From IMG/VR virus record IMGVR_UViG_3300030406_003065, positions 1 through 21,936 of that record: 21,936 bases of DNA; one strand, given 5' to 3'. Positions within the stretch are counted from its first letter, which is position 1, and the number at the start of each line of letters is the position of its first letter. This document shows positions 9,322-17,739 of the stretch, piece after piece. Below the pieces are notes generated by a model that was not told the origin of the DNA, ran no database searches, and worked only from the letters and a program-made list of their open reading frames with translations. Source of the stretch: a virus. Made by a program: the position numbers and the translations under genes.

Positions 9322-10846
9322 CGAAACATATTTAAAAATACAAAATTATTTAAAAAGATTAGATAAAGCAGGTATTTATGTTGAGATGCCTGAATTTTTA
9401 GGTAATATAAATAGAAATTTTGATTTACAATTTAATGTTGGTGGGCAAATTAAATCTGTTACCTTATCAGAATTTTTAAGTAATTTAAAAATTAAAGATG
9501 GTGTTGTAGAATCAATTCAAGATATAGGTTATCAAGCACCAGGCACAACATCACAAGAAACATCAGATGCAATATTTTACACAACTATAGCAAGTATGTT
9601 AGATGCAGAAACGTATAATCAATTACTAGGTGGAACTGATTTAAATATAGTGAATTGGGATGCTTATACTACTGCATTAGAAAATTTATTTAATAGCTTA
9701 TCAATAAGCACAACTGATACACAAGGTAATCAAGTACAATTATTAGTTGGAGATGAAGAAAGTGATGAAAATGCTTTTTCTAATTTAAACAAAATAAGAG
9801 AAAGAGTTATAGAGTGGGAAACAGAAACTGTTACAACACCTGATGGCACAAGAACGTACACTGCTTCTCAACCTAAAATAGGAAATATTGTAGGTACACC
9901 ATCTGAAGTTGTTACTGATGAAGGTGAGGTTGTATTTGGTTCAAAAATATTTTACACAGGTCCTAATGTTGCTGTAAATACTGCTAATCAATATTTTGAC
10001 CCTATAACTGGAAAACCAAAAGTAGACAGTGAAGGAAATATATTACAACCACATTTTAAAAGAGGTTCTGCTGTTATGGTGTTTGAAGGTTTAACACAAG
10101 ATGCAATATTTGAAATACAACAAGATTTAATGAATGCAGGTATGATAGATATAAGTAGTTATAATTTTGTTCCTGGTGTTGTAGACCTTGTAGCAGGACC
10201 TGAAATAGCTGCTATTGCAAGATTAATGATGATGGCAAATGATTCTATTGTTGCTTTTCCAAATACACCTTATATAAATAAAAATGCTGCATCTTTGTAT
10301 GGTCAATTAAAACCATATGTAGAATTTCAAAAAAATGTACAAGAAATGGTTGGAGTTGATTATGGTATTGAAGGACTTGATGAATTTTATAAGGAAATAT
10401 TACCACCAACAGAATCAGAAGTAAAAGCAGTTGTTGATGAATTGTTTATAGAAAAAGGTATTAATCCTACTGCAGCAGATTACCAAAAATATGCAGATAT
10501 ATTTGGTAATTTAAGAAAACAAGCAGCAGCTAGAGATATAGAAATACAACAAAATAAACCTAATGTAAATCAATCTATTGGAATGGCACAAACTTTATCT
10601 GAAATTGCACAGGAACAACGTAATTACGTTTATCCTGGATTTGGTGTTGTAGCACCTAAACCTGAAGAAGTAAGAGAAAAATTTGATATGCCATTGTTGC
10701 AACCTATAGACCCAATATTTGAACTTAGTAAAATTATAGATGACATTGAAGAAGGCAGAATAGATGCTAGTTCTGAAATACGTGCTAGGTCTGCTGCTGC
10801 TGCTGAATTTAAAAGAAACTTTATGGTATTTGAGGAAAACTTTTAA
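9314..10846 (+). CDS. Virion-module protein of 511 residues (510 from the preferred ATG), function unknown
   Basis: I choose ATG 9314 over the TTG at 9311 because it gives the 8-nt overlap (ATGACTAA) with the giant gene and sits seven bases after AAGG (9303-9306). The protein is acidic. An N-terminal helical region of about 120 residues is followed by a beta-rich, Thr/Val/Gly-rich middle (residues about 160-255). Then comes 'VFEGLTQDAIFEIQQDLMNAGMI' (positions about 256-278; first 20 residues shown by the span start), which resembles the Gln/Leu helix-turn of peptidoglycan-binding-like modules but lacks their DG..G..T core. Residues about 375-425 ('DELFIEKGINPTAADYQKYA') form a helical element of a type I associate with repeated modules in virion proteins. 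Near the C-terminus is an Ala run (four GCT codons). No catalytic motif is seen. A structural or ejection role is inferred from the operon. Confidence 0.7.
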   Translation: MTNETYLKIQNYLKRLDKAGIYVEMPEFLGNINRNFDLQFNVGGQIKSVTLSEFLSNLKIKDGVVESIQDIGYQAPGTTSQETSDAIFYTTIASMLDAETYNQLLGGTDLNIVNWDAYTTALENLFNSLSISTTDTQGNQVQLLVGDEESDENAFSNLNKIRERVIEWETETVTTPDGTRTYTASQPKIGNIVGTPSEVVTDEGEVVFGSKIFYTGPNVAVNTANQYFDPITGKPKVDSEGNILQPHFKRGSAVMVFEGLTQDAIFEIQQDLMNAGMIDISSYNFVPGVVDLVAGPEIAAIARLMMMANDSIVAFPNTPYINKNAASLYGQLKPYVEFQKNVQEMVGVDYGIEGLDEFYKEILPPTESEVKAVVDELFIEKGINPTAADYQKYADIFGNLRKQAAARDIEIQQNKPNVNQSIGMAQTLSEIAQEQRNYVYPGFGVVAPKPEEVREKFDMPLLQPIDPIFELSKIIDDIEEGRIDASSEIRARSAAAAEFKRNFMVFEENF

Positions 10847-12186
10847 TGTATAGTCCACAACAATTATATCAATTTATTAACTTTGCAAAACAATATCTTG
10901 ACCAACAAGGTATGCAGTATAAGAGTGGTGAACTGTTACTTGACCCAAATAAAGAAGAAGATGTTAATAAACTAATTGCTATTGCATTAGCAGAGCATAG
11001 AGGTAATGATGGTGAATCAACAAATATTGCAGGAGATAGTGATAAATCTCGTGGACCATGGCAGATAAATTATACAGTTTGGGAAGATACATTAAGAAAA
11101 TACGACATATTTGAAGGATATGATGACATTACAGAAGCATTAGATGACCCTGGTTTAAATGCTGTTGCTGCACTTATTGTTGCACAAGCAGAAACAGGAG
11201 ATGAAAGAACAAGTGGTATTAATAACTGGGAAACAATATTAGATACAAAAATTAATCCAACAACTGAAGAAGTAGAAATTGTGCAAGATGACCCATTTCA
11301 AATTAAATCAGGCACAGGAGAATTTGTGCAGATGGCTAGTAATTATAATAGAAATTTAATTGAACAACCAACACAAGTGCAAGATGCAGATGGAAATATA
11401 ACACAAATTACAGGAGAGTTAACACCAAATATTATGCAAGAAGAACAACAAAAGTCATATCCTGGTAATCCAATGAGTATAAAAAATATGTCCTCTATGG
11501 TAAAACGAGCTAGTAAAGGGGAAGCATTTTTAAATAGAGAAGAGTATGCACATTATAGTGGTAATAGAGTTAGAACTATTAGTGGTGAAAATATAAACAA
11601 TATGCACAAAAATTTATTAGCTAATATCAATGTAGCTGACATGAGTAATCAAGAAATTATTAACTTTTATTCTAAAAACATACATCCATATATTCCATAC
11701 AATGCAACTTATGGTGGTGTAAATATGTTAGGAAATGGTCAAAATATTATTGACATGTTACAAAACACTTCTGCTAATCCAAAAGAAAATTATTATGTTC
11801 CAGGAGAAAACACTGTTATATCAGGTATGGATGTTAATAAAAGAATAAATAATTTAAAATCTTATATGTATCAATATTTTTTAAACAAAAAAGAAACAGA
11901 ACCATTAGCACAAATAGAAAGTGTTTATGAGTATATATTAAGAACATCACAACCATACATAAAAGTAACTGATGATTTTAAAGTTAATAATAATAATTCC
12001 ACAACACCACCACCACCTAACACAAGGTTTCCTAGAAGACCACAAAATAATATGACTAATCAAACACCACAAGCAGCACCTACGTTTTTAAATAACTTAG
12101 AAAAAATATTAAAAGTTAAACCTAGTAATAACCAAGGAGTTACTCCAAAAAATACAGATGCTTTTTTTGATATGTTTGGTGGGTAA
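10846..12186 (+). CDS. Virion-associated lysozyme-like transglycosylase (N-terminal SLT-type domain)
   Basis: 446 residues, starting at a TAATG junction with the previous gene; GAGG lies at 10832-10835. Residues about 40-130 match the lysozyme-like/soluble lytic transglycosylase pattern: 'IALAEHRGN' with the probable catalytic Glu50 (codon 10993-10995), then 'GDSDKSRGPWQIN' (residues 63-75, the conserved S.G.WQIN strand), then 'DDPGLNAVAALIVAQ' (101-115) and a downstream 'INNWETI', as in families whose DP..N..A helix follows the QIN strand. Such domains cleave the glycan strands of peptidoglycan, and in virions they open the wall during DNA entry. The remaining 300 residues are of unknown type and end in a Pro-rich, probably disordered tail (residues about 383-446, with a run of four Pro). 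There is no holin or signal peptide, and the place in the head operon argues for a virion enzyme rather than the lysis endolysin. Confidence 0.8.
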   Translation: MYSPQQLYQFINFAKQYLDQQGMQYKSGELLLDPNKEEDVNKLIAIALAEHRGNDGESTNIAGDSDKSRGPWQINYTVWEDTLRKYDIFEGYDDITEALDDPGLNAVAALIVAQAETGDERTSGINNWETILDTKINPTTEEVEIVQDDPFQIKSGTGEFVQMASNYNRNLIEQPTQVQDADGNITQITGELTPNIMQEEQQKSYPGNPMSIKNMSSMVKRASKGEAFLNREEYAHYSGNRVRTISGENINNMHKNLLANINVADMSNQEIINFYSKNIHPYIPYNATYGGVNMLGNGQNIIDMLQNTSANPKENYYVPGENTVISGMDVNKRINNLKSYMYQYFLNKKETEPLAQIESVYEYILRTSQPYIKVTDDFKVNNNNSTTPPPPNTRFPRRPQNNMTNQTPQAAPTFLNNLEKILKVKPSNNQGVTPKNTDAFFDMFGG

Positions 12187-12386
12187 TGGAAGAATTTAAA
12201 AAGTTTTTAAAAGAATATTATTTTAAAGAATATCCTGATAGAAAATTTATTCTAGGTCCTAATAATGAATTAGATGGGGAAAAATTAGGAATAGACACTA
12301 GCAAAGTAGATGTTAATAAATTATCTTATGAACAACTTGTGGGATTATTGAACTCGTATTTTTTCTATGAGGATGTATATGAATAA
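12186..12386 (+). CDS. Small hypothetical protein between two large virion genes
   Basis: 66 residues starting at a TAATG junction with the transglycosylase gene, after a GGTGGG stretch at 12178-12183. The next gene overlaps its end by 8 nt. The N-terminus is Lys/Phe/Tyr-rich and amphipathic ('EEFKKFLKEYYFKEYPDRKF'), the middle acidic, and the C-terminus aromatic ('LNSYFFYEDVYE'). I do not recognise it. It has no membrane segment. It may be an accessory or chaperone for one of its large neighbours; only its position suggests this. Confidence 0.65.
   Translation: MEEFKKFLKEYYFKEYPDRKFILGPNNELDGEKLGIDTSKVDVNKLSYEQLVGLLNSYFFYEDVYE
12369..12372 (+). promoter_or_regulatory. Ribosome binding site deciding the start of the second giant gene
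   Basis: GAGG is six bases before ATG 12379. Two upstream in-frame ATGs (12367, 12373) overlap or abut this site and cannot use it, so 12379 is preferred. Confidence 0.6.
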
Positions 12387-15300
12387 ATTAATAAACGATA
12401 TAGCTAATTATTTAATTTCTATAAATGTTAGACCAAATCAAGTAAGCCAAACTGCAAATCAATTATTTAAAATAATAAGACAAAGTGAAAGTGGAGTTGT
12501 TGCTAAAACTAATTTAGCAAAATGGATTTTAGAAAATTTAGAAACAGTATTAGATGAATCAAGAGTAGCATATTCAACAGTAATGAAAGATAAATTACTT
12601 AATATGGTAAACAATACACCTGATTCTGTTTACGAAAGTGCTAAGACTATAAATAAATTTCAATTTAAAGATTTTTTAAATCAAAATTCAACAGCAATAG
12701 ACAACATAGTTAAAATTATGCAAACTGAAGTTGCAAATTATTTAAATGAATTAGGTTTAAGTATCACTAGTGGACAAAAAGGTGCGTTAACAAGAAAAAT
12801 AAAAAATAGAATAAAAGCTTCTGAATTTAGAACTTTAGATGAGGCACGTGATGCAGAGTTTATTTTTTCTAATATAGCTGCAAATCTACCAGACATAGTT
12901 ATAAGAGAAGTTAATCAATATGTTAATAATGGTTATGGTTTTGATAACTACAACGAAGCTATTGAAAATTTTGAAAATAGATTTACAGAAGAAACTTTTT
13001 CTGAATTTAAAACAGATTTAGATAATTTTATTAACGAAAAAGCAGCACAATTTGCTGAATCTACAAATGTAGATAACGTTAAAGCAAAATATATAGACAA
13101 TGAATTAAATAATAAATTAAAAACAATTAGACAAAAAGTGCTAGATTTATATAACCAAGCAAGTCCATATGAACAAGGGCAAATTAATTTATCAGTATTG
13201 TTAGATAATATACGTATACAAAGTTCAGAGTTGTATGAAGATAAAATAATTTTTTATTACAACAAAGGTGTAACAAGTGCATCAGCAAATACAGGTGTTG
13301 ATATAGGTATGGGTTCAGGTGTAATAGATAAACTTCTTAATAATTTAATAGAAACAGTAAAAGAAAACAATTCAGTATTTCAAATAGAAATAGAAAAAAA
13401 TGTAAAAACAAAATTAGCAGAAGGTGGAAGGCATTCTAATGAAATACCTGAAAAAGGTGTTTTCCGAGTAGAATCTCAAAATAAATTAGGAAATATTGAT
13501 GTTACAAAAATATATTATCCTGAAGAAAATAGTGCAGTATTAAATAAATTTACAGAATGGTTTGATAAAAGATTAGAACTATTAAGTCAAGATATAGAAC
13601 AAATAAATCGTTTAGGAACTGCAGTATTGCCTGATGATTTTAATACAAGTAACAATAAATTAGTAAATCTTATAAATGAAGATGGTCCTTTATTTCCTAA
13701 CAATAGTACAGCAATAAAAAGTTACAATTCTATTATTTTACAACAATTAAGAATGCATCCTGAATTGCAATATATTATAGATACAGGTATTGACCATTCG
13801 TTAATTAACCAAGATAACCCAAATTCACCTTTAAGGTGGGATATTGTTGCTTCTAATCAAGAAAGTGGAAATTTAAATACAATAAAAGAAATACATACAC
13901 AGGGGTATGGTCAATGGTATCAAGATATAATAAATATTAATGAAGATAACATAACAGAAACATTAGAAAAACATCCTCGTTGGAAAAAAGTACAACAATT
14001 CTTAAAAGATAATTATAAAAATCAAACTTTAATTAATAATAAATTCGCAATATTAGATGATGCACCTAGTTGGGTTTATGGTTTAGTACATACAGGACCT
14101 GATGGAAAAAAAAGAATTATAAGTTTAGCTTTGACAGATGGAACAGATAATAGATTTGGTAACGATTTAAGTTATAGTGTTGAAGAAAAAACATCAAATA
14201 TAACAACTAATTTTATATCATGGAAACCTGTATCGGAAAGTGGTCAACAAATTGTTTATGGTTACTATCCAAATGTTTTACAAAATATTACTACTACTAA
14301 TAGGGAAGGTAAAGAAATAGTTGAATCAATTAACAAAATGCTTAAAAGAGGCACAACAAGACTTGCACAGTATTGGTTTGGTGGAATGTTAGCAGTAGCA
14401 GATAAAGATGGAGTTGTGTGTTATTGTGACCCAATTAATGGACAAGTATTTGATATTTATCAAAGAGGTGGATTTATAGCTGAAAATCTTAATAATTTAA
14501 CTATAGGGGAAATTCCTGTAAATAGAACAGACTTAAGTACATATATGACACGTTATCCTGGACCTTATATAAAATTTAACGTTGATGACATTTTAGATGA
14601 TTCAAACGCATGGAGTGTTACTCCATTAAATGGTGAATTTAAAATTAAGAAAATTAGAATAGAAACAAGTGTATGGGGTGAACCTGATGATTTAGAAGTA
14701 ACTGCACAACGAAAAAAATTTACTTCTACCCAAATACAACAATCACCAAGACACATGGCAATATTAGGACTAATGGAAGCTGATTTAAAAAAACGATACC
14801 CAAATTTAGATATTCAAGATGCAACTTTTAAAACTGCACAAGCAAAGTTAACACATACAATATTAAGACTAGGTGGAATTGATTATCGTGGAATGGATAT
14901 AAATTACATAAATGATGCTGTGGATAATAATTTTGTAAAAGATTTAAAATACATATGGACTAGTAATTCAGACATATCAAACAAATTTTTTAATGAAATT
15001 TTAGAAACATTAGACCATAAAATATTAGGAGAAAAAATATTTAATTCATCTTTGTTAAAAGATATTACAGGAATAAATACTAATGAAATAACTGATTATT
15101 TAAAAAAATCAGTAGGTATATCATTTAATACAGATAATCAAATAGATACAGGAGAAATAAAAAAAGGAAATCCTGATTCACTTATTATTCCCAACAATGC
15201 AAATAATGTAGAAATAATATTAGATAGTTTAACTGAAAATCAAAGACAAGAGTATGGAATATATACACCTAAAGAAGTACTTAATAGTGTAAATGAAGGA

Positions 15301-17739
15301 CTAGAAGCTAATGAACAAGTTACAGAGTTAACACAAGAATTTTGGAAAAATTGGAGTAATGGAACATTAGCACAAACTAATTTACCACATTCTACTAACA
15401 CTTTAGGTTATTTTGATAATAGTGTTTCTTCAAGTGCAGTTTCAACAGCTAACTTTTTAGAAACAAATAATTTTCGTAATATGTATTCAAATTCACCTGA
15501 TAATATAATACAAATAATTCGTAGTGCTGTAATAAATAGGGAAGTATCACCTAGTGATGTTGTAGACAAAGGTGGTTTAGTAGATGCAAATGATTGGACT
15601 GGTGTAGATGAACTAGTAACATCTGAACGTTCACAAATTAGTCCTACTGGTAGAGCAAGTGATAGACAAATTAAATTGCAAAATACACATATGTTTGAAC
15701 GATTTTATACAGGTGGTAATAGTTTTATAGAACGTTTATCACCAAGAAAACAACATAGATTTACACACATATTAAACGAATTACATAAAGCAGAAAATAC
15801 TTTATTACTTACTGCTGACATAGAATACGTTGGTAGTTACACTGCTTCTGTTGGTACACCAATAGATTATTTTGAAATTGGAACAGTTAAACAAATAACA
15901 AGAGAAGGAAGAACTGAATTAGTTAAAAATTACATGACAATAGCAGTAGATTTTACCAATATGGACACTACAGGAACAACTGATACTGTTGCAGCAAAAA
16001 TATTAAGTGTACAACAAGCACATAAAGATATGGGAAGTAGTGGTGTAGTAGAATTAGCAGATAATAACACATTTAAAGCATTTGTTATGATGTTAAATGA
16101 TTCAGGATTAACAACAATAGGTTATCGTAACCCTACAGTAAATACAATAGAAACACAAATTCATCCTGTAGGAAGAGTTGGTAAAGCTATGGGTGTTATA
16201 ACACGTTATGATGATGGTAGTTTAGGAATAAATTTTGATGAAACTACAACAAATACTAATTTAAAAAATACTGTTGATGATATAGTAGATTCATCACCTA
16301 ATAACGTTCTAATGAAAGATACTATAGAACAATTATTACAAGATAGTCAAAAGAAAAAAACAACAACTACAGATATATCACCACAACCTTTATATACAAA
16401 CGTAAACTTTGATGCATATTTAAATAGAGCAGATGTGTACAATCCAGCAATACAAGAATTGTTTGACTTAATAGATAATAAAACAACAGGTGCAGTAGCA
16501 ATAAGTTTAAGACTTAGAGGCACTGATTTAACAGATTCTGAATTAGGTACTATAGTAAAAAGACATGGGCAACAACCTACATTTAATAAAGTAGGACCAC
16601 ATTTAGATTCACCATCATTTGACACTGATTTAATTGTTTTAAATAAAAATAATAATATTGAGGTATTAGGAGATTTAGATAATCCTAATGGTGCAGGTGC
16701 AATATCTAATGGTAATGCTGTAATATATGTAGATAATATTGAAATAGCTGCACCTAGTAGTGATTTTGATAATCGTGTTATACAAAATTCTTTAGAAAAA
16801 ATAAAGAAAAAAATTAATGCAAATAGTGATGAATTTGACAATACAAATATTAATAGTCAACTAGAAGGTGTTACACGAAGTCAAAATAGTGTAGTTACCA
16901 CAACTAATGGAATAATTCCATTAATTGGAGATGATACAGATATAGAAAAAGTACAAGCAGGTTACACTTTAGGTGACAGTATTGGATATGATGGAGGAAC
17001 AGAAAGTGTTGGTGTTGTTTTTAATCCTAATAGACCTCCAGTCGGAGTAAATCCTGATAAAAAAACTTTAAGACAATTAGGTAAAGCATTTGCAAAAACT
17101 AAAACAGGTAAAACTTTAGGGTACGCATGGAAAACTGTTGACATTGGTGAAACATTAATATCAAAAGGTTTTCAAAAAGCTGCTGCTGCTGCTGCTGCAG
17201 CAGGTGCTGTTTCATTAGGAACAGGTGTAGCTGCATTAGCAACTGTATGGGCAGCATATGAAGTAGGAAACTTAATAGTACAAGCTATGAGAGGTATTCC
17301 TGATTTATATAATGTTTACGAAAAAAGAAATGAAATATTAGCTAATGGTGAATATTGGGAAAAACAACTTGTTGAAGAAACATTTTGGAAAGATTATGGT
17401 AGTGAACTATTAGAAATTTTAGAAGATGCATCAAAATATTCTCCTGCTGAAATATTAGGAGATAAAATATGGAGTATAGCTTTAGATAGTTTATTTAGAC
17501 AATCGCAAGGAGAATCGTTTCCTGAAATATATGAAGAAGATAATAGTGATTTAGATATGAAAAACGATATATATTATTCATCCTTGCCTAGTAATGTTAA
17601 ATTAGAGCAAATGCAAAACAGTATTGATTATGATAAAGTATTAACAGGGTACTATAACAATAGACCTGAAGCTAATGTGATTATGAATAGAACGTATGAA
17701 TTAGCAAATAATGTTTATAATAGGGATGGTAATGTCTGA
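12379..17739 (+). CDS. Second giant virion protein, 1786 residues, with C-terminal membrane-like segment
   Basis: ATG 12379 gives 1786 residues and an 8-nt overlap (ATGAATAA) with the upstream stop; a longer reading from 12367 adds four residues. The first third is helical and charged, coiled-coil-like. The middle (about residues 560-800) is beta-rich with many Gly, Asn and Tyr. Around 1147-1260 there is a stretch with a faint resemblance to a DnaQ-type exonuclease ('LLTADIEYVG', later 'IGYRNPTVNTIE'), lacking the usual second-motif Phe-Asp, so I do not call it. Residues 1601-1608 are eight Ala followed by Gly, Ala, Val, Leu and Trp residues to about 1637, a plausible membrane segment, preceded by a Lys-rich basic region. 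An ejection-type virion protein that inserts into or crosses the cell membrane fits size, context and this segment, but is inference. The protein family is unknown to me. Confidence 0.74.
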   Translation: MNKLINDIANYLISINVRPNQVSQTANQLFKIIRQSESGVVAKTNLAKWILENLETVLDESRVAYSTVMKDKLLNMVNNTPDSVYESAKTINKFQFKDFLNQNSTAIDNIVKIMQTEVANYLNELGLSITSGQKGALTRKIKNRIKASEFRTLDEARDAEFIFSNIAANLPDIVIREVNQYVNNGYGFDNYNEAIENFENRFTEETFSEFKTDLDNFINEKAAQFAESTNVDNVKAKYIDNELNNKLKTIRQKVLDLYNQASPYEQGQINLSVLLDNIRIQSSELYEDKIIFYYNKGVTSASANTGVDIGMGSGVIDKLLNNLIETVKENNSVFQIEIEKNVKTKLAEGGRHSNEIPEKGVFRVESQNKLGNIDVTKIYYPEENSAVLNKFTEWFDKRLELLSQDIEQINRLGTAVLPDDFNTSNNKLVNLINEDGPLFPNNSTAIKSYNSIILQQLRMHPELQYIIDTGIDHSLINQDNPNSPLRWDIVASNQESGNLNTIKEIHTQGYGQWYQDIININEDNITETLEKHPRWKKVQQFLKDNYKNQTLINNKFAILDDAPSWVYGLVHTGPDGKKRIISLALTDGTDNRFGNDLSYSVEEKTSNITTNFISWKPVSESGQQIVYGYYPNVLQNITTTNREGKEIVESINKMLKRGTTRLAQYWFGGMLAVADKDGVVCYCDPINGQVFDIYQRGGFIAENLNNLTIGEIPVNRTDLSTYMTRYPGPYIKFNVDDILDDSNAWSVTPLNGEFKIKKIRIETSVWGEPDDLEVTAQRKKFTSTQIQQSPRHMAILGLMEADLKKRYPNLDIQDATFKTAQAKLTHTILRLGGIDYRGMDINYINDAVDNNFVKDLKYIWTSNSDISNKFFNEILETLDHKILGEKIFNSSLLKDITGINTNEITDYLKKSVGISFNTDNQIDTGEIKKGNPDSLIIPNNANNVEIILDSLTENQRQEYGIYTPKEVLNSVNEGLEANEQVTELTQEFWKNWSNGTLAQTNLPHSTNTLGYFDNSVSSSAVSTANFLETNNFRNMYSNSPDNIIQIIRSAVINREVSPSDVVDKGGLVDANDWTGVDELVTSERSQISPTGRASDRQIKLQNTHMFERFYTGGNSFIERLSPRKQHRFTHILNELHKAENTLLLTADIEYVGSYTASVGTPIDYFEIGTVKQITREGRTELVKNYMTIAVDFTNMDTTGTTDTVAAKILSVQQAHKDMGSSGVVELADNNTFKAFVMMLNDSGLTTIGYRNPTVNTIETQIHPVGRVGKAMGVITRYDDGSLGINFDETTTNTNLKNTVDDIVDSSPNNVLMKDTIEQLLQDSQKKKTTTTDISPQPLYTNVNFDAYLNRADVYNPAIQELFDLIDNKTTGAVAISLRLRGTDLTDSELGTIVKRHGQQPTFNKVGPHLDSPSFDTDLIVLNKNNNIEVLGDLDNPNGAGAISNGNAVIYVDNIEIAAPSSDFDNRVIQNSLEKIKKKINANSDEFDNTNINSQLEGVTRSQNSVVTTTNGIIPLIGDDTDIEKVQAGYTLGDSIGYDGGTESVGVVFNPNRPPVGVNPDKKTLRQLGKAFAKTKTGKTLGYAWKTVDIGETLISKGFQKAAAAAAAAGAVSLGTGVAALATVWAAYEVGNLIVQAMRGIPDLYNVYEKRNEILANGEYWEKQLVEETFWKDYGSELLEILEDASKYSPAEILGDKIWSIALDSLFRQSQGESFPEIYEEDNSDLDMKNDIYYSSLPSNVKLEQMQNSIDYDKVLTGYYNNRPEANVIMNRTYELANNVYNRDGNV
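17179..17202 (+). repeat. Alanine codon run (six GCT plus two GCA)
   Basis: A short trinucleotide repeat coding eight Ala at residues 1601-1608 of the second giant protein, at the N-terminal edge of its hydrophobic segment. Such runs can vary in copy number by slippage. Confidence 0.85.
17722..17725 (+). promoter_or_regulatory. Ribosome binding site deciding a start codon
   Basis: AGGG is six bases before ATG 17732. Earlier in-frame ATGs at 17711 and 17726 lack a correctly spaced site. Confidence 0.5.

Noticed and set aside
16347-16841. 164-codon open frame on the minus strand
   Set aside because: It lies wholly inside the second giant gene, is hydrophobic because it mirrors that gene's codons, and has no ribosome site or operon context. 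The other minus-strand frames were rejected for the same reason.
3232-17739. One of the giant proteins being an N4-type virion RNA polymerase
   Set aside because: A DVYGR in the first giant protein resembles motif A by chance, but I see no matching R...K...YG motif or HD motif after it in either giant protein, and no crAss-like DxDxD catalytic motif.
3232-17739. A DarB-like antirestriction role for a giant virion protein, given the missing GATC sites
   Set aside because: No adenine methyltransferase NPPY/F/W motif or helicase Walker motif was visible in either giant protein.
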